From Theropithecus gelada (Eukaryota > Chordata > Mammalia > Primates > Cercopithecidae), in the NCBI RefSeq assembly GCF_003255815.1, contig NC_037671.1, positions 151,922,654 through 151,986,653 on the forward strand: a stretch of DNA of 64,000 bases. The letters run 5' to 3'. The notes below the pieces were generated by a model. It did no database searches, was not told the origin of the DNA, and was given only the letters and a program-made list of their open reading frames with translations. A program made the translations under genes and the position numbers. Of the stretch, positions 24,245 through 36,364 are shown piece after piece; positions within the stretch are counted from its first letter, which is position 1, and the number at the start of each line of letters is the position of its first letter.

Positions 24245-27189
24245 GACAATACAAAGTCATTCTACATAGCTATATATAATACATATTTTATAAGGGTCTG
24301 GTTAGTGGTATTCTTCCTACTTTAACTATTAGAACAGATTTTTCTCACAAGGCTATTAGGTATTATGAGTCAAGGATAACCTGACACACTTTCTACAACT
24401 TTCTCAGAATGAGAGGCAATTTACCCAGTACATATTGAGGTAAGACTTGACTTAATGTGTCCCTCCCTTCTGCATTCTATTTACTGAGGCAACAAAGGGA
24501 ACTTGCTTTCTCCCTCTCTCCCTTTCTCCCTCCTCTCTCCTCTCTGCAACCTAGGGCTGCCTTCAATTTGGGAAGTGTCCCATTCAAAGAAGGCCAAATA
24601 GACTAGAGCTCAGGGTTCCTTAGGAATGCTTCTAGTCTAGGGAAGCTGTCAAAGTCACGTACCAGTTCAGTTAATAAACCTGGAAGGCCTACATATTCAG
24701 AGTCAAATATAGTATGCCTGGGTGCTTTTGCCTAAAATATGCCATTAATCAGGTATGAAGATACAATTCAATGAAGGAGATCCACATGGGGCAGAGGCCC
24801 TGATTTCCACCTTGATAATATCTTCAGAATGAAAGTGCTAAAGAAACCTGATAAGGACATAGATGGTTGCTTTAAAAAAAACCTTTTTTTTTTCTTTTTG
24901 CGTGTCTTCCATAATCCTGTTTAGGGGAAGAAACAAGGAGTTAATCTAGAAAATAAAGAGTAGGGACTTACAAAAGCATTAGCATTTTGTGGGAAAGTAG
25001 AATCAGTAAACAACATATCTTCTGCTCTCATTGTAAAGGGGTCTGTCTGCTCTGTCTTGATGCATTATCCCTCTCACCAACATCAACACTACAGCATTTA
25101 GTATGAATGCCATCAGATATCCTTTTATCCTCAAATCATTAAAACATTAAATATTTATGTAATGGTAGTATTTTGTCTCATTAGTCATCTTTGATCTATC
25201 ACTGAAATGCCAATTTTTCCAAGAAAATCTTATAATACTTCACATTTCCTTTCACTATTAATTCCATATTTTCTCTCTTCTCTCATTCTATTCTCTCCCA
25301 CTACCATCTCTCCTTTTCTCTCCTCCTCTTACATTCCTTGTCTGTGCCAAAAAACCTGAGAACACTGCTTGAGCCTGCTAGATTCACTGACCCCAAGTTT
25401 AGAAATCCAATTCTAAAAATTTTATAATAGCCTATTATGTATACTTTCATCCCAGTTCTAAATTCAGAGACTATCTTAGACAAAAGCTCAGCGATGAGAT
25501 GACAAGGTGTTAGTCATTATTAATCTACTATAGAATCTAATAGTACAAAGTGAACAGAGCTTAAGATTCAGGTTCTGTAGAAGCATGTAGTTAAACGATT
25601 GGTATTTTGGATTTCTTCCAGAATCACAGGAAGATGAAAAGATTCTGAGGCATTTACAATTTTATAAGCTTTCTTCGGGGTAAAACTTATGTTTAAAACT
25701 TGCCAAGCAGGATGTCTTGCAGCCCGCAGCCCCACCACAAAGAAGATTCGGTGCAGCTGAGCAGCTCACTACCAAGCCTCTGAAAAGAGGAAAGAAAGCC
25801 CATCTGAGATCAAAGGTCGCACTTTCCATTTTTTTCCAAGTTCTGCAAAGGTGATCTGTTCCCCCTTAGTGCACAGGAAATAAGTGAGATTTTCTCTTAA
25901 AAGCCCTTACCTATTTCACCTTATATTGTAATCACTAAATCCAAAAGACTAACGCAAACTCATACTTAGAAAACAATTAGCCTAGAGCACGCAATAGAAA
26001 TCAGAAGCATTTGATTTCAGACTGTCTGTATATCGCCTGTTTTTAAAAGTTCTGATTCGGTTGTAGGCTGTCATAATATAAACTACCTTTCAAGGTTCAT
26101 TACATGCCACCCACAACCCTCTCCCTCACACAGGCAAAATGCACAACTTTCAGTTCCTGAAATCCTTCTGATTTTTTCGCCATTTCAAGCTTTCGCATAT
26201 GCGATCTCTCTTCCCGTTACATTTTTGTCTTCCTCAGAGTAACTTCAAATCATCTCCTCTAACATAGGACTACATAAAGTCCCCTTATTGTCTGCTCTCA
26301 CAACATCTGTATCTCTCATCACCACTCTCTCACTCTTTGCTGTAATTAGTTTTTTAACCAGTTCTTCCCATTAGTCTTAGCTACAAGAGGGTATTTGCAG
26401 TGCCCAAGGATAATTTTCTTAAGCGTAAATTCCATACAGGGACTTAAGAATTTGGCCACAAATCAACTCTCCAACTATCCTGTTTATTAATCTCACCACT
26501 CACCCTGTCTCAACGCCATGCTCCTTCACAGGCCGGCTTCCCTTCCTGGAATGTTAATCACTGCAGTAATCTCAACTGATTATACGGTCGCCTTTCAGGC
26601 CAGAACCCAATAAGAAATCAAGAAAGGATCACCCGTTTTATTACTGCGCTCCTCCCCCGCCCTCGTAGATTTCACAAATACACTTCTCACCACAAGCTTG
26701 TCTCTCCCAAGAGAACGCTAGTTCTTCGAAAGGGGTCCTTTGTTTTTCTTGCCCTTGTCCAGTTCCTCTGCGTACCTCTAGCACCTAGAGCAACAGGTGC
26801 TATACAGGAGGCTCCCAGATGTGGAACAGAGAAAAGAACGGAGTGTTTATTTAGATGTTGCCTGAAGTCCTTAACAGCCCCTTCAACCTATAACTTAACT
26901 GTGGTTTTAATCCCCTACACGTGTAACCCCTGTATGTGTGTGCAGCGTTAAAAGGATTACTGCAGCTCAAAAATTCTCCAATGAAAAAACCTCTACCAGA
27001 ATGGACTTGCTCATCTTTCGTTCTTGAAAAGTTGGCGGCATGATACAGGAAAAGTTTTAGTTATGCAAGACAATTTAATACATAAAAGACAATTACAGAA
27101 GTCACAGGGAACATTACCTAACTTAGCACAGGGCCTCGAATGTACTCCGAAATTAAAGTGTGTAGAAAGCAAGCCTCCTTATGCTTTTG
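24245..27189. other. ECHDC1 intron 1 and promoter-proximal DNA
   Basis: Mostly unique sequence. It includes a short polypyrimidine tract at 24500-24545 (ctccctctctccctttc...). A GC-richer patch at about 25710-25790 is preceded on the minus strand by cctcttttcag, so an alternative 5' exon is conceivable, but no good donor follows. CpG content rises towards 27.2 kb. Confidence 0.4.
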
Positions 27190-27850
27190 AAAGTGTAATC
27201 TCGCGATCTGCCGGCGCGCTCTGCGAAGACCGATTCATCTCTTCCCCGAGCCCTTCTTCCCCGCCCGGCGTACAGTCGGCCCGTGGCGTTTAGCACCGCG
27301 TCTCCACGTCCAGCAGGTGGCAGGCCTGCGCGGCGCTTACAAGGGACAAGCCGCAGAGCCGGCGAGGCTCGCCGTCTGGGACACGTTTGGAGAAGCGAGC
27401 GCTACAGTCCATTCCACGGCGACATTTTAGGATTCTCCCACTAACAACACTAAACTGAAGCGCTAAGGCCAACCCTTACGACCTCGTAGCCCCGCAGGCC
27501 GCGGCGGTGACTTCCTTTTCCGCTACCTTACACACGCTCTTCCGCTTTGCGTGCCTTTGTTTCTGCTCCCCCCGGGAACCTCCTCCGCGCCTGTCCTCCG
27601 TTCCTGTATGTCCCCTCCTCTTCGCGTCGCCGCCTTTACTATCCCACGCTTCTTTTCCTTTCTCCGAGGACTTTATCCTGTTCCCCTGCCGGTTCCCGTG
27701 ACCCCGGAAATCCCGCCTCTGCCGCGAGGCTCCCACTTTCCTGCAGCCGTATCGCTCCCCCTAGTGTCGCGAGTGAGCCCGGGTGGGCGGTCTCCTATTG
27801 TTCTTGGCTTGGAATTTTCGCTTTTGCAGCACAGGGTTAGGGCTGGGAAA
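27190..27850 (-). promoter_or_regulatory. ECHDC1: CpG-island promoter and probable non-coding exon 1 of ECHDC1
   Basis: CpG dinucleotides are almost absent outside Alus and LTRs but dense here: about a dozen in 27301-27420 alone. The region is TATA-poor, as expected of a housekeeping promoter. It contains a GC box (gggtgggcgg near 27780) and ETS-type cores (ggaagt and gcggaa read on the minus strand near 27505-27545). On the minus strand two overlapping donor readings occur at about 27474-27487: CTACGAG/gtcgta or GAGGTC/gtaagg. Splicing from the first to exon 2 would place G at -3 and G at +4 of the start codon. The position fits the 5' end of ECHDC1, 12 kb upstream of exon 2. The exact start site and exon 1 limits cannot be read from sequence alone. 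A divergent plus-strand transcript is possible but unsupported. Confidence 0.75.
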
Positions 27851-27859
27851 GGAGGCTGC

Positions 27860-30180
27860 TGAACCGTGCTTGTTTTGGCTCCGATAAACGTGGGAAAAAG
27901 GGGAGGCAAGGAAGCCAGTGTAGGCAAACAGCGAGAGGGGAGAGGACAGAAAGGTACCGAAGGTCGACCCTTTTTAGATATCTCATCCGAGTTATTGAGG
28001 GGAATGGGTATTTAGCCAGTTTTTTTGTGTTTTTGTTTGTTTGTTTTTTGTTTTTACCCGAATACCTAGTGTGTGTCCTGAATGTGTGGATGTGACGAGG
28101 TGTTTATAAAGCTCAGTAAGTGTAAAATTCCGTGCCAATACATTTTGTATGCCTCAGACAGGAAGTGCTTTGGAAGATCCTTGAAAGGGGAGGTCATTTT
28201 ACGCCAATATTGAGATCGTTTTGTCAGAGTCGTGGGACTAAGGGTAGACCTTAGGTAGTCGATGTCAAAGATAAGCGCAGCTGGACGTTAAAGCGGTGAA
28301 GACATTTGTTCAGTTAACTACTGACAGGAAAGAGCTGAGCACTATTTCGATTTGTGCAGAGGTGACCTGGGCATTTTTAAAGGGGCCTTTTAAAAGGAGA
28401 AAGGGGATATGCGGGCGCTCAGTAGAGAAAGTGAACCTACAGAGTTGTTAGTGTAAATGTGATTGGGCCAGCTGTGTGTGTGTGTTTCCACAGTTACCGC
28501 AGGCTTGTATCCTCCTACGGAGGATTTTATCCTTCTTGATTACATTTCCAGGGAATGGCTCTCTGGTCCTTGAGCGAGAACTTCTGAGTAGCAAGAAATA
28601 AGTATTTACAATTGTAGGCCCTTTAGTAAATGTTTTAAGAACGGGATGTCAGAGACCTATCATCAGTTCTGTGCTGGTTACATCACGTAGTTCAGCTTAC
28701 TGAGGCAGTCGTCCTGGGCACAGGACCTTATGCTGCTAAAGCTGTGCTAGAGTTTGGTCAAGTCTCTGAGCACAGGGGTTTGGATGGAATGATCATGTGC
28801 CTGGAGTTCTGCAGTGGTCATAGGTATGATTTGAATAAGTGCAGGAAATATTCTAGTGGGAGGAACAGAATGTGCCAACACGCCGAGCAGAAAGGATAAA
28901 GTTTTACGGTACGGAGATGTATATCATAGGGAATAAGTGGGAACCCAGTTTGGACTGATTGGAAGAAGTCATTATTAGAAGTACCATATTTAATTCCAGT
29001 TTGTTATATAATTAGCACCTTAAGCCATTACACTCTTGAACAGGAAAGTCGCTTGATTAAATGATAATTTGGGAGAATTTATCATTTTGCAGAGTGAGTG
29101 GGGATGATTAGATATATGATTTATGCTGTAAGTATGTATATGGTTATGTGATACTACAGCCTTCCAGGGTGGAAGCTGTAGATACGACGGCTTAACTGTT
29201 GGACGTGTTTGGGAACCTCCCTGGTAGTAGCTTGCTTAAGTAAATAGAAAAAAAGGGTGAAATTTGTTTGTTGATACTATCTCGTGCTTTGTCTTTTTTC
29301 CAAGGATTTGGTTACTTGCCAGTTCTCAATTATATCTCCTCAATAAGTACTGACAACAAGTTGAGATAAAATGTGTAAAAAAAATTACATGAAAGCTATT
29401 AAAAGAGGACCAAAGCCCAATAAGAATTTGGAGGTGGGAAAAAGCTTGGCAGCTGGTGAAAATTCCAGGAGGGTGGCACAAAAGACATATTTTCAGTACT
29501 GTAACTATTTAATAGGCTAACAGATAAAATAGCATATTTTTTTTACTCCCACTTAAGTAATGCCTATTCACCCACAGCTGTGGGAGTATAATTGGAGGCA
29601 GATGGGGATCCGCAGGGAGGTATATGTTCAGTGGTGTTAGGCAATACACCAAAATAATAACTTCTGTTAATATTGGTTTGTATTTCATGCAATTTCCCTC
29701 AATACCCATATGTGCATTAGTAATTAACTCTTATAAATTGGAATAGACTTTGAGACTAAACAGAAAAGATATTTAAGCATCCTGAGAAGACAGGCAGATG
29801 GGATCTAGGAGGGCTGAGACCAAAATATCTGGTAGTTACTCTGCATACCATGGAGAAAGAGGGAAAGTTTTCTAACCCAAGATTTAGTCTTCCTCATTTA
29901 AAAAATTTTCCTCCAATAATATTCTCAGGGCTCATTTATATGTATAGCATTTTGGTTTACCTGCACATACCACTTAGTATGAAAATACCTTTCACTGCAA
30001 TAAACATTGAGCTAAACTGCAAACTAGAGGTTAATGTACTCTAGTGCTTCATTGCAGAGCCACTGAGAAGAGCTATAGTATCTCTGATGGCTGTGAATTT
30101 AGGCCATGGGCACTCAGAAAATTTACAGAAAAATTCCTATGCCTTAGCTGAAGTGTGGAATTAGAAAGCTACAAGACTTG
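27860..30180. other. Upstream flank of the promoter, unique DNA
   Basis: No transposon or conserved frame is recognised, apart from a T/G-rich low-complexity run at 28020-28056. This is the longest repeat-poor stretch in the right two thirds of the window, so upstream regulatory sequence may lie here. Confidence 0.4.
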
Positions 30181-30685
30181 GCCAGACACGGTGGCTCACG
30201 CCTGTAATCCCAGCACTTAGGGAGGCTGAGGTAGGTGGACCACCTGAGGTCAGGAGTTCAAGGCCAGCATGGCCAACATGGCGAAACCCCGTCGCTACTA
30301 AAAATACAAAAAACTAGCCGGGCGTGGTGGCGGGCGCCTGTAGTCCCAGCTACTCGGAGGCTGAGGCGGGAGAATGGCGTGAACCCGGGAGGCGGAGCTT
30401 GCAGTGAGCCGAGATCGCGCCACTGCACTCCAGCCTGGGCGACACAGCGAGACTCCGTCTCAAAAAAAAAAAAAAAGAAAAAGAAAGAAACCCCGTCTCT
30501 ACTAAAAATACAAAAATTAGCCGGGCGCAGTGGTGGGTGCCGGTAGTCCTAGCTACTCTGGAGGCTGGGGCAGGAGAATCACTTGAACCCGGGAGGTGGA
30601 GATTGCAGTGAGCTGAGATTGTACCACTGCACTCCAGCCTGGGCAACAGAGTGAGACTCTGTCGCCCTCCCCCCACAAAAAAAAA
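30181..30685 (+). mobile_element. Three-armed chimeric Alu
   Basis: An AluS left arm (30181-30312) is followed by an AluY right arm with A tail (30313-30486). A second copy of the gaaaccccgtctctactaaa linker (30487-30516) and an AluS right arm (to 30685) follow. The linker copies are 30 bases long with one mismatch. Confidence 0.85.
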
Positions 30686-31406
30686 ACACATAGGAAGACA
30701 TCAAAGGAGGAAGAATGGAATAAAGAAATTACAAAACAGTCAAAAAGACAATCGTAATTCCTTACCTATCAATAATTACATTAAATGTAAATTAAATTCT
30801 CCAATCAAAAATAGAGTGGTTGAATGGATGCAAAAACAAATAAAATTCAACTATACACTCTCTCTAAGAGTCTCGTTTTAGCTTTAAGGACACATACAGT
30901 CTGAAAATAAAGAGATGGAAAAAATATTCTGTGTAATCAGTAGCCAAAAGAAAACAGGGATGCTAAATTTCTATCAGACAAAATATATTTTATGTCAAAA
31001 AGTTTCACAAGAGAAAAGGTCATTATAAAATGATCTAGGGGTCAATTCACCAAGAGGATGTATTAATCATAGATTCATATGTGCCCAATATCAAAGCACT
31101 TAAATAGATAAATATTACCAGAACTGAAGGAAGAAATGGACAGCAATATAATAATAGTAGGGGACTTCAACATCTTATTTGCAACAATTGATAGATCATC
31201 TAGACAGAAAATAAAGAAACAGCAGAGTTGAATAACATGGTAGACCAAATAGAACTAAGAACCATACAGATTATTCCATCCAACACTAGTGGAATACACA
31301 TTCTTCTTATGTGCACATAACATTATTCAAGATAGATCCTGTGTTAGGCCACAAAACAAGTTTTAGCACATTTAAGAAGCTTGAAGTCGTGTCATGTAAC
31401 TTTCTC

Positions 31407-31712
31407 TTTTTTTTTTTTTTTTTTTTTTTTGAGATGGAGTTTCACCCTTTCACCCACGCTGGAGTGAAGCGGCATGATCTTGGCTCACTGCAACCTTTGC
31501 CCCTCAAATTCAAGTGATTCTCCTGCCTCAGCCTTACAAGTAGCTAGGATTACAGATGCCTACCGCCACACCTAGCTAATTTTTGTATTTTTAGTAGATA
31601 CGGGGTTTCGCCATGTTGACCAGGCTGGTCTCGAACTCCTGACCTCAGGTGATCCACCCACCTCGGCCTCCCAAAGTGCTGGGATTACAGGTATAAGCCA
31701 CCACGCCCAGCC
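31407..31712 (-). mobile_element. Alu (S-type), antisense, in L1
   Basis: Poly(T) head, ccacgcccagcc end. L1 sequence (atgtaacttt / aagtaacttt) repeats on both sides. Confidence 0.9.
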
Positions 31713-32641
31713 ATGTCAAGTAACTTTTTCAAACACAGTGATATAAAACTAGAAATTAATAACGAGGCAAATTGGAAAATTTGCAAATATATGAAACTTA
31801 AACAACATGCTACTGACAACCAATGTGTTACAAAAGAAATTTTACAATAAAAAAAAATGTTGAGACAAAGGAAAATGAAAAAAATATCAAAATTTATGGG
31901 ATATAACAAACATAGCTCTAAGAGGGGAGTTTATAGAGACAAATGAATGCCTGTAAGAGAAGAGGAAGATCTTGAACAACCTTTCTTGATGCCACAGGGA
32001 ACTAGAAAAAGAAGAAGCTAATCCTAAAGTTACGGAAGAAAGGAAATAATAAAGATCAGAGCAGAAATAAAGGAAATGGAGATAATAAAAATAACAGAAA
32101 TCAAAGAAACAGTTGTTTTTTTGAAAACATAAACAAAAATTGACAAACTTTTAGCTAAACTGTGAAAAAAGAGAAGACTAAAAATTATAAATGAAAGAGA
32201 AAGCATTATAACGGATACAGAAATATAAAGAATCCTAAGAGCCTATTATAAACAATTACACAACAATATATTCGGTAACCTAGAAGAAATAGATAAATTT
32301 CTAGAAATATACAATCTACCAAGATTAAATCATGAAGAAAGAGAACATTTGAACAGACCAGTAATGAGTGAGAGGTTAAATTTATAATAAAAAAACTACC
32401 AACAACAGCAAAAAAAAAAAAAAAACAAAAAAAAAACCCGGGACAAGATGGCTTCACTGGTTAATTTTACCAAACACCTCAAGAAGAATTAACGCTAATT
32501 GCTCTTACTCTTTCAAAAAAGTAAAGAGAAGACAAGACTTCCAAAGTAATTTTATGAAGCCAGCATTACTTTGTTACAAACGCCAGGGAGGGAAGAAAAT
32601 TACAAGCCAATATCCCTCATATTGTCTCAACAAATTAGGTA

Positions 32642-33033
32642 TGGAAGGTTTCTTGGTTTGTTTTCTCTGGCTTATAACAAACTGAAACTGGGTAATTTGT
32701 GAAGAAAAGAAATTTATTTTTCACAGTTATAGAGACTGAGAAGTCCAAGGGCAGGGGTTGTATCTGGTGAGTGCCTTCTTGCTGATAGGAACTCTGTACA
32801 GAGTCATTAACCAACTCAGGTCATCACATGGGGAGGAGCTGAAGATGCTAGCTCACATCTCTCTTCCTTTTTTGTGAAGCCACCAGTACTACTCCCATGA
32901 TCATCTATTAACCCATTAATTCATAAATGGATTAGTCTATTCATGAGGGCTCAGCCCCACCTCTCAGTACTGCCACTGTGAGGATTAAATTTCACCATGA
33001 GTTTTGGAGGGAAAAAATATTCAAACCATAGCA
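32642..33033 (-). mobile_element. MLT1-type MaLR LTR, antisense, in L1
   Basis: Contains aaactgggtaatttgtgaag, gagaagtccaagggcagggg, gatcatctattaacccatta and the end ttcaaaccatagca, the antisense of an MLT1 LTR. Confidence 0.75.
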
Positions 33034-34317
33034 GAAGGAGTGTATCTCAACATAATAAAGACCATATGTGATAAGTTCACAGCTAATATGTCATATTAGA
33101 TAGTGAAAAACTGATAGTTTTTCTTCTAAGATCAGGAACAAGATAAGGGTGCCCACTCTTGCCCTTTCTATTCAATATAATGCAGGAAGTCCTAGCCACA
33201 GCAATTGCAGGAAAAAAAAAAAGACAAGCAGATTGGAAAGGAAGGAGTGAAATTATCTGTTTGCAGATAACATAATCTTGTATGTAGAAACTCCACCAAA
33301 TAACTCTTAGAACTAACCCACAAATTCAATAAAGTTACAGAATAAAAATCAACAAGTAAAAATCAGTTGCATTTTTATACACTAACAATGAGCTATCAAT
33401 AAAAAGAAGTTAACAACACAATCTCATTTGCAATTGCATTAGAAAGAATAAAATAAGAATAAATTTGACCAAAGAGATGAAATACCTACACACTGAAAAC
33501 TATAAAACATTGATAGATGATGTTGAACAAGACACAGATAAATGGAAACTTATTTCACTTTCATGGATTAAAGATATTAATATTGTTAAAATGTTCATAC
33601 TACCCAGAGAAATGTGGAGCTTCAATACAATTCGTATGAAAATTCCAATGACATTTTTTCACAGAAATAGGAAAAGCAATCCTAAAATTTGTATGGAACC
33701 ACAAAAGCCTCAAATAGCCAAAGCAATCATAAGCAAAAAGGAATAAAGCAAGAGGCATCACACTACTTTATTTCAAAATGTACTACAAAGTTAACAAAAA
33801 ACAGCATGGTGCTGATATAAAAATGCATGTGTAAACCAATACAACAGAATTGAGAGCCAGAAATGAATCTACACATTTTTGGTCAATTCATCTTTGACAA
33901 AGATACCAAGAAGACACAATGGGAAAGGTCACTCTCTTTAATAAATGGTGTTAGGACAACTAGATAACCACATACAGAAAATAAAATTGGATCCTTATCT
34001 CATACTATATCCAAAAATCAAATTAAAATGGATTAAATACTTAAATGTAACACATGAAAATGTAAAACTAAGAGGAGAAAAACAGAAAAAGGTAAAAAGG
34101 CTTCTTGATATGGATCTGGGTGTGGTTTTTAAAAAATATGACCCCAAAGCATAGACAACAAAAGCAGAAGTAGACAAATGGGACTACATCAAAATAAAAA
34201 GCATCTATCTGCACACAAAAGGCTCAGTAGAGTAAATAGACCAGCTGTGGAATGGGAGACAATATTTGCAAACCATACTTCTTAAAAGGGGTGAATATTC
34301 TAGTTTATAAGGAAATC

Positions 34318-35649
34318 GAGCCTCCCACTGCCACCACTGCTGCCCCCCAGAGAGTGCTGAGCCCCCATTGGTCTGCCGCCACCACCCAATCCAGAAACAG
34401 AACATCTAATCATGGATAAAAATGAGCTGGTTCAGAAGGCCAAACTGGCCGAGTAGGCTGAGCGATATGATGACATGGTAGCCTGCATGAAATCTGTAAC
34501 AGAGCGAGAAGCCCAATTATCCAGTGAGGAGAGGAACCTTCTCTCAGTTGCTTGCAAAAATGTTGTAGGAGCCCATAGGTCATCTTGAAGGTCGTTTCAA
34601 TTATTGAACCAAAGATGGAAGGTGCTGAGAAAAAACAGCAGATGGCCCGACAATACAAAGAAAATTGAGACAGAGCTAATAGATATCTGCAATGATGTAC
34701 TGTCTCTTTTGGAAAAGGTCTTGATCCCCAATGCTTCACATGCAGAGAGCAAAGTCTTCTATTTCAAAATGAAAGGAGATTACTACCGTTACTTGGCTGA
34801 GGTTGCTGCTGGTGATGACAGGAAAGGGATTGTGAATCAGTCACAACAATCCTACCAAGAAGCTTTTGAAATCAGCAAAAAGGAAATGCAACCAACACAT
34901 CCTATCAGATTGGGTCTGGCCCTTAACTTCTCTGTGTTCTATTATGAGATTCTGAACTCCCCAGAGAAAGCCTGATCTCGGCCAGGTGCAGTGCTCACAT
35001 CTGTAATCCCAGCACTTTGGGAAGCTGAGGCAGGTGGATCACGAGGTCAGGAGTTCGAGACCAGCCTGGCCAACATGGTGAAACCCCGTCTCTACTAAAA
35101 AAACCATTCCTACTTGCTGGCCATGTACTTGGAAAAAGGCCGCATGATCTTTCTGGCTCCACTCAATGTCTAAGACACCCTGCTTCCTTTGCTTGCATCC
35201 CATGAACTATTTCCCTCATCCTATTTACTGCAGCTCATCTCTCCTTAATTGATGAGATTGTGTTTATCTCCCTTTAAAACCCTACCTATCCTAAATGACC
35301 TGTCATTGTCTGTCTTTCAAATCCTTCCTCTTTCTCTTCCTCTATTCTCTAAATAATGATGGGGCTAAGTTATACCTAAAGACACTTTTCAAAATATTTC
35401 CTCAGTACTTTGCAGAAAACACCAAACAAAAATGCCATTTTAAAAGAGGTGGATTTTTTCTACACCTCTTTAAAACGTAAGCTTCTTTTCTACACCTTTT
35501 TAGAATGTAAGCTTCTCAAGAGCAGGGACAATGTTTTCTGTATGTTCTGTTGTGCCTAGTACACAGTAAATGCTCAATAAATATTGATGATGGGAGGCAG
35601 TGAGTCTTGATGATAAGGGTAAGAAACTGAAATACCCCCCCCATAAAAA
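34318..35649 (+). pseudogene. YWHAZ (14-3-3 zeta) processed pseudogene, internally rearranged
   Basis: 14-3-3 zeta is a dimeric phosphoserine/threonine-binding adaptor; this is a dead retrocopy. It starts with an intronless 5' UTR-like GC-rich stretch. From the ATG at 34412 it reads MDKNELVQKAKLAE, then an in-frame stop, AERYDDM, further frameshifts, and a long clean block KVFYFKMKGDYYRYLAEVAAGDD... to YYEILNSPEKA (about 34748-34972). Homology stops at helix 7. A truncated Alu (34980 to about 35104) then replaces the rest of the coding region. Sequence from about 35105 to 35640 matches the distal YWHAZ 3' UTR as I remember it, ending aatgctcaataaatattgat and ggcagtgagtcttgatgata. The whole unit is flanked by a 21-base direct repeat (34297-34317 and 35650-35670, one mismatch) inside L1, so it was one L1-mediated insertion. 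Confidence 0.9.
34980..35104 (+). mobile_element. Truncated Alu (left arm only) inside the YWHAZ retrocopy
   Basis: About 122 bases from ggccaggtgcagtgctcaca to tctctactaaaaaaa, with no right arm. It joins the YWHAZ coding part to the distal 3' UTR part with the intervening cDNA missing. Confidence 0.85.
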
Positions 35650-36062
35650 ATTCTAGTATATAAGGAAATCAAATAATAGCAAGTAACCTGATTTTAAAAC
35701 GAGCTAAGCTCTTGAAAAGACTTTTCTCTAAAGAAAACATACAAATGGCCATATATATATGAAAAAATGCTCAGCATCACTAATCATCAGTGAAATGAAA
35801 ATCAAAACCCCAAGAACCTATCACCCCACACCTGTTAGAACGGCTATCATCAAAAACACAAAAAATAATGAGTGTTGGCAAAGATGTGGAGAAAAGGAAA
35901 CCCTAACACACTGTTGGTGGGAATGTAAATTAGAACAGCCATATGAAAAACAATATACGGAAGTTCATGAAAAAATTAAAAATAGAATGATCATATGAGC
36001 CAGCATTTTTACTTCTGAGTTTTAAAAACCTATAGCATATACACAAAGAAAAAAAAATGTAT

Positions 36063-36364
36063 TTTTTTTTTTATTTTTTTTACTGAGTCTCACTCTTGTC
36101 ATCCAGGCTGGAGTGCAGTGGCATGATCTCGGCTCACTGCAACCTCCGCCTCCCGGGTTCAAGCGATTCTCTTGCCTCAGCCTCCCAAGTAGCTGGGACT
36201 ACAGCTGCTTCCCACCACCATGCCTGGCTAATTTTTGTACTTTTAGTAGAGACGGGATTTTGCCATGTTCTTCAAGCTGGTCTCAAGCTCCTGACCTCCA
36301 GCGAGCCACCCGCCTCAGCCTCCCAAAGTGCTGGGATTACAGGCATGAGCCACCAGGCTGGGCC
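36063..36364 (-). mobile_element. Alu (S-type), antisense, in L1
   Basis: T-rich head, tactgagtctcactcttgtc start, accaggctgggcc end. L1 sequence resumes at 36365. Confidence 0.9.

Noticed and set aside
27290..27472. Open frame in the CpG island starting like the MALKQE extension of a human ECHDC1 isoform
   Set aside because: The first codon is TTG and the match stops after three residues. GC-rich promoter DNA gives chance open frames on both strands.
33465..33746. 93-codon frame as a gene
   Set aside because: L1 ORF2 remnant flanked by stops.
34604..34975. 123-codon frame as a 14-3-3-like gene
   Set aside because: It is the surviving part of a YWHAZ retrocopy with an upstream in-frame stop, frameshifts and a truncated C-terminus.
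35480..35620. L2 or MIR 3' end (gagcagggac ... gctcaataaatatt)
   Set aside because: It lies within the target-duplication bounds of the YWHAZ retrocopy and fits the distal YWHAZ 3' UTR better.
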